The translations under genes were made by a program, and so were the position numbers. From Micrococcales bacterium (GTDB lineage: Bacteria > Actinomycetota > Actinomycetes > Actinomycetales > Dermatophilaceae): a stretch of DNA of 7,906 nt. This document shows, piece by piece, positions 7,201 to 7,906 of this stretch (within the stretch, counting starts at the first letter, position 1; each line of letters begins with the position of its first letter). The stretch covers positions 4,496 through 12,401 of the forward strand of contig PMJN01000462.1 in the NCBI GenBank assembly GCA_003157445.1. Reading direction: 5' to 3'. Under the pieces are notes generated by a model that saw nothing but the letters and a program-made list of their open reading frames with translations, had not been told where the DNA came from and made no database searches.

Positions 7201-7906
7201 GTGCTCATCGCAGATTGGTGAGACGGTCAGTGAGACCGACAAGACCGTTCTGTCCTTGCGGATACGGAGGGTCTCGAGGTTCTCGACAGGCTGGCCCGCC
7301 TTGATCTTGGCCAAGATGGCGTTGACCTCGCCGCCTCGGTCCGTGGGACTAAGAAGTTCAATGGGCTTGCCGACGATCTCGTCGTTGGAGTAGCCGTACA
7401 TCCTCTCGGCGGCCGGGTTCCAGCCCGTGATCATGCCTTCGAGTGTCGTGCCGATGATGGCATCGTCCGAGTTGTCGATGATGGCTGCCATGCGCTGGGC
7501 GGACTCGAACGCCTTCCTCTGTTGGGTCACATCGCGGCAGATCGTGGATGCGCCGACGAGCGTGCCTCCCTGGTCGTATATCGGTGAGACGGTGAGCGAG
7601 ACCGGGACCGCCGTTCCGTCCTTGCGGATGCGGACGGACTCGAGGTGCTTGGCAGGGTTGCCGTCTCTGACCTTGGCCCCTATGGACTCGAGCTCACCTG
7701 CTTGTTCCTCGGGAATCAGAAGACTGGCGGATTTGCCGATGACCTCCTGGCTGGAGTAGCCGAACATCCTCTCGGCAGCGGGGTTCCAGCTCGTAATGGC
7801 GTCGTCGAGCCCTCGGCTGACGATGGCATCGTCCGAGTGCTCGACGATCGCCGCCATCCGTTGGGCGGTCTCGAAGGCCTTCCGCTGCTCGCTGACGTCG
7901 CGGTGG
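4249..7906 (-). CDS. Tandem PAS-domain protein, 5' end outside window
   Basis: This is the C-terminal part of a very large sensory protein. The frame stays open to the right edge, and the residues before the first visible Met at 7857 (HRDVSEQRKAFETAQR) are the end of another PAS module, so 7857 is not the true start. From 7857 there are 1202 residues, all PAS: ten modules of 118-122 residues, the last cut to 114. Eight share SDDAIIG.TLDGIITSWNPAAERMYGYS, an ET.RIRKDGT.FPVSLT strand and GASAIARDVT. Two, at 6775-7128 and 5326-5679, are a second type with SLIEAALDPLVTIS, LIGTDFS.YFT and TDYPLTLRHRDGTL. The modules are joined by short QxALAxAQR helices. PAS domains bind small ligands, cofactors or partners and pass signals through such helices. 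No LOV GRNCRFLQ motif, membrane span or output domain is visible, and the cofactor cannot be read from sequence. The product is probably cytoplasmic; the stop is TAG at 4249-4251. Confidence 0.93.
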   Translation of the reverse strand, partial: HRDVSEQRKAFETAQRMAAIVEHSDDAIVSRGLDDAITSWNPAAERMFGYSSQEVIGKSASLLIPEEQAGELESIGAKVRDGNPAKHLESVRIRKDGTAVPVSLTVSPIYDQGGTLVGASTICRDVTQQRKAFESAQRMAAIIDNSDDAIIGTTLEGMITGWNPAAERMYGYSNDEIVGKPIELLSPTDRGGEVNAILAKIKAGQPVENLETLRIRKDRTVLSVSLTVSPICDEHGAIVGASTIARDLAPQEHAAIYARSLIEAALDPLVTISPEGKINDVNKATVKATGIPRDHLIGTDFSGYFTEPDKAHKGYQRALTKGSVTDYPLTLRHRDGTLSDVLYSAAVYADPAGNMLGVFAAARDVTQARQALALAQRMAAIIEGSDDAIMSGSLDGSIVSWNPAAMRMFGYDSAEIIGKDAKTLAPKDRATEFKDVLHKIRAGRQVEHLETKRVRKDGTVFPVSLTMSPLRDADGAIIGASAIYRDVTQQKLAIEVAQRMAAIVESSSDAIIGNSLDGIITSWNPAAERMYGYRSAEIIGKNAATLTPKDRAGEVKDVLDKIEAGRQVEHLETKRVRKDGTVFPVSLTVSAIRDADGTIVGGSLIHRDLSEQKGALAVAQRIAAIVENSDDAIVGRTLDGIITSWNPAAARIFGYSGEEILGKSIDVLVPEDRAGEFISNLANISAGKSVKDSETIRIRKDAKAITVSLTISPIRDEKGMVVGASEIYRDLTELKHAARYARSLIEAALDPLVTISPDGKINDVNNATLKVTGVPRNRLIGTDFSHYFTDPDKAHQGYQRAFTQGLITDYPLTLRHRDGTLTDVMYNASVYRDATGKVLGVLAAARDMTKQRRTFEAAQRMAAIVQYSDNAIIGTTLDGTITSWNPAAERMYGYSSEKIVRRSVDLLSPQDRTGEIISILAEIATGTPVDNFETICTRKDRTTFPVKLTIAPIRSLDGAVIGASAIARDVTQQRQALAAAQKMEAIVEFSGEAIIGCTLEGVITSWNPAAARMFGYTSQEMVGKSGLPLSPKDRAEETTALLTRIKAGQPVEGLETTRIRKDGMVFAVSLNVTPIYDPDGAIVAADMLVRDMTEQKDALAAAQRLASMVEFSGGALMSGTLDGIITSWNPAAERMYGYSSTEILGKSDRLMTPEDRTGEVKAILAKFRAGQNVEQLETLRIRKDGTVFPVSLTIAPIRDADQAIVGLSAIARDMTVRT
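5326..5679 (-). repeat. PAS module 7, B-type
   Basis: This second B-type module has 118 residues and sits exactly four modules after the first (offset 1449 bp, 483 codons). It carries LDPLVTISPDGK, GTDFSHYFTDPDKAHQGYQ and DYPLTLRHRDGTLTDVMYNASVYRD. The preceding A module ends HAARYAR, matching the linker before the first B-type module. This suggests that the A-B junction was copied as a unit. Confidence 0.9.
6043..6774 (-). repeat. PAS modules 4 and 5, closely related tandem pair
   Basis: These two adjacent A-type modules are 122 residues each (6409-6774 and 6043-6408). They share KIxAGRQVEHLETKRVRKDG and following residues exactly through FPVSLT. At DNA level, 6155-6217 and 6521-6583 match over 63 bp with one visible mismatch, at an offset of 366 bp (one module). 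No other neighbouring pair looks as close, so this pair is probably the youngest duplication in the visible array or has undergone gene conversion. Confidence 0.85.
6775..7128 (-). repeat. PAS module 3, B-type
   Basis: This module has 118 residues from SLIEAALDPLVTISPEGK to the linker QALALAQR. It differs from its neighbours throughout, carrying GTDFSGYFTEPDKAHKGYQ and DYPLTLRHRDGTLSDVLY in place of the WNPAAERM and RIRKDGT motifs. It is roughly 78% identical by eye to the B-type module at 5326-5679, much closer than to any A-type module. The A module before it ends in a distinctive HAAIYAR linker. Confidence 0.9.

Noticed and set aside
4249..7857. Many plus-strand open frames of 60-220 codons across the PAS gene
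   Set aside because: They run antisense to a clearly homologous, repeated PAS coding frame and recur at the same phase in each module. They are shadows of biased codon use, not genes.
4249..7906. LOV or other photoreceptor PAS domains
   Set aside because: No module contains the flavin-binding GRNCRFLQ-type motif, and no conserved Cys is found across the modules.

Overview
The window comes from a GC-rich bacterium, most likely an actinobacterium. Three things point there: strong G/C bias at third codon positions in the two large genes, a secreted protein carrying two LLDTR-type repeats of a kind familiar from actinobacterial exported proteins, and the C-terminal end of an actinobacterial-style aminoglycoside-phosphotransferase-like kinase. 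None of this fixes a genus.

Left third (63 to about 2609, minus strand): one gene for a large exported protein. It has a signal peptide, two almost identical repeats of about 115 residues, a glycoside hydrolase family 43 type beta-propeller domain and a C-terminal beta-sandwich-like domain. It looks like an extracellular enzyme acting on plant or microbial polysaccharide; the motifs are closest to the exo-beta-1,3-galactanase-like branch of GH43. Its start is uncertain.

Middle (about 2610 to 4248): a low-coding, scarred stretch. It holds a relatively AT-rich patch, a 12-bp minisatellite of eight units that drift in sequence along the array, two mutually antisense reading frames of doubtful status, and on the plus strand a 5'-truncated phosphotransferase remnant with the catalytic loop and Mg-binding Asp but no N-lobe. 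About 350 bp without a convincing gene follow.

Right half (4249 to the right edge, minus strand): the C-terminal 1218 codons of one very long gene, open at the right edge. All visible sequence is PAS domains: ten consecutive modules of 118-122 residues, eight of one subtype (A) and two of another (B), in the order A A B A A A B A A A. No kinase, GGDEF, EAL, HTH or other output domain is visible, and the protein stops just before the linker helix that follows the other modules. An output domain, if present, must lie beyond the window on the N-terminal side, or the protein is a PAS-only sensor or scaffold.

The genes do not form an obvious pathway. The two large minus-strand genes are separated by about 1.6 kb of degenerate sequence. 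The most notable features are the long PAS-only array without visible output, the nearly identical duplicated repeats in the GH43 protein (all differences synonymous), and the minisatellite beside a gene remnant. I found no RNA gene, CRISPR array, insertion sequence or clear defence system.
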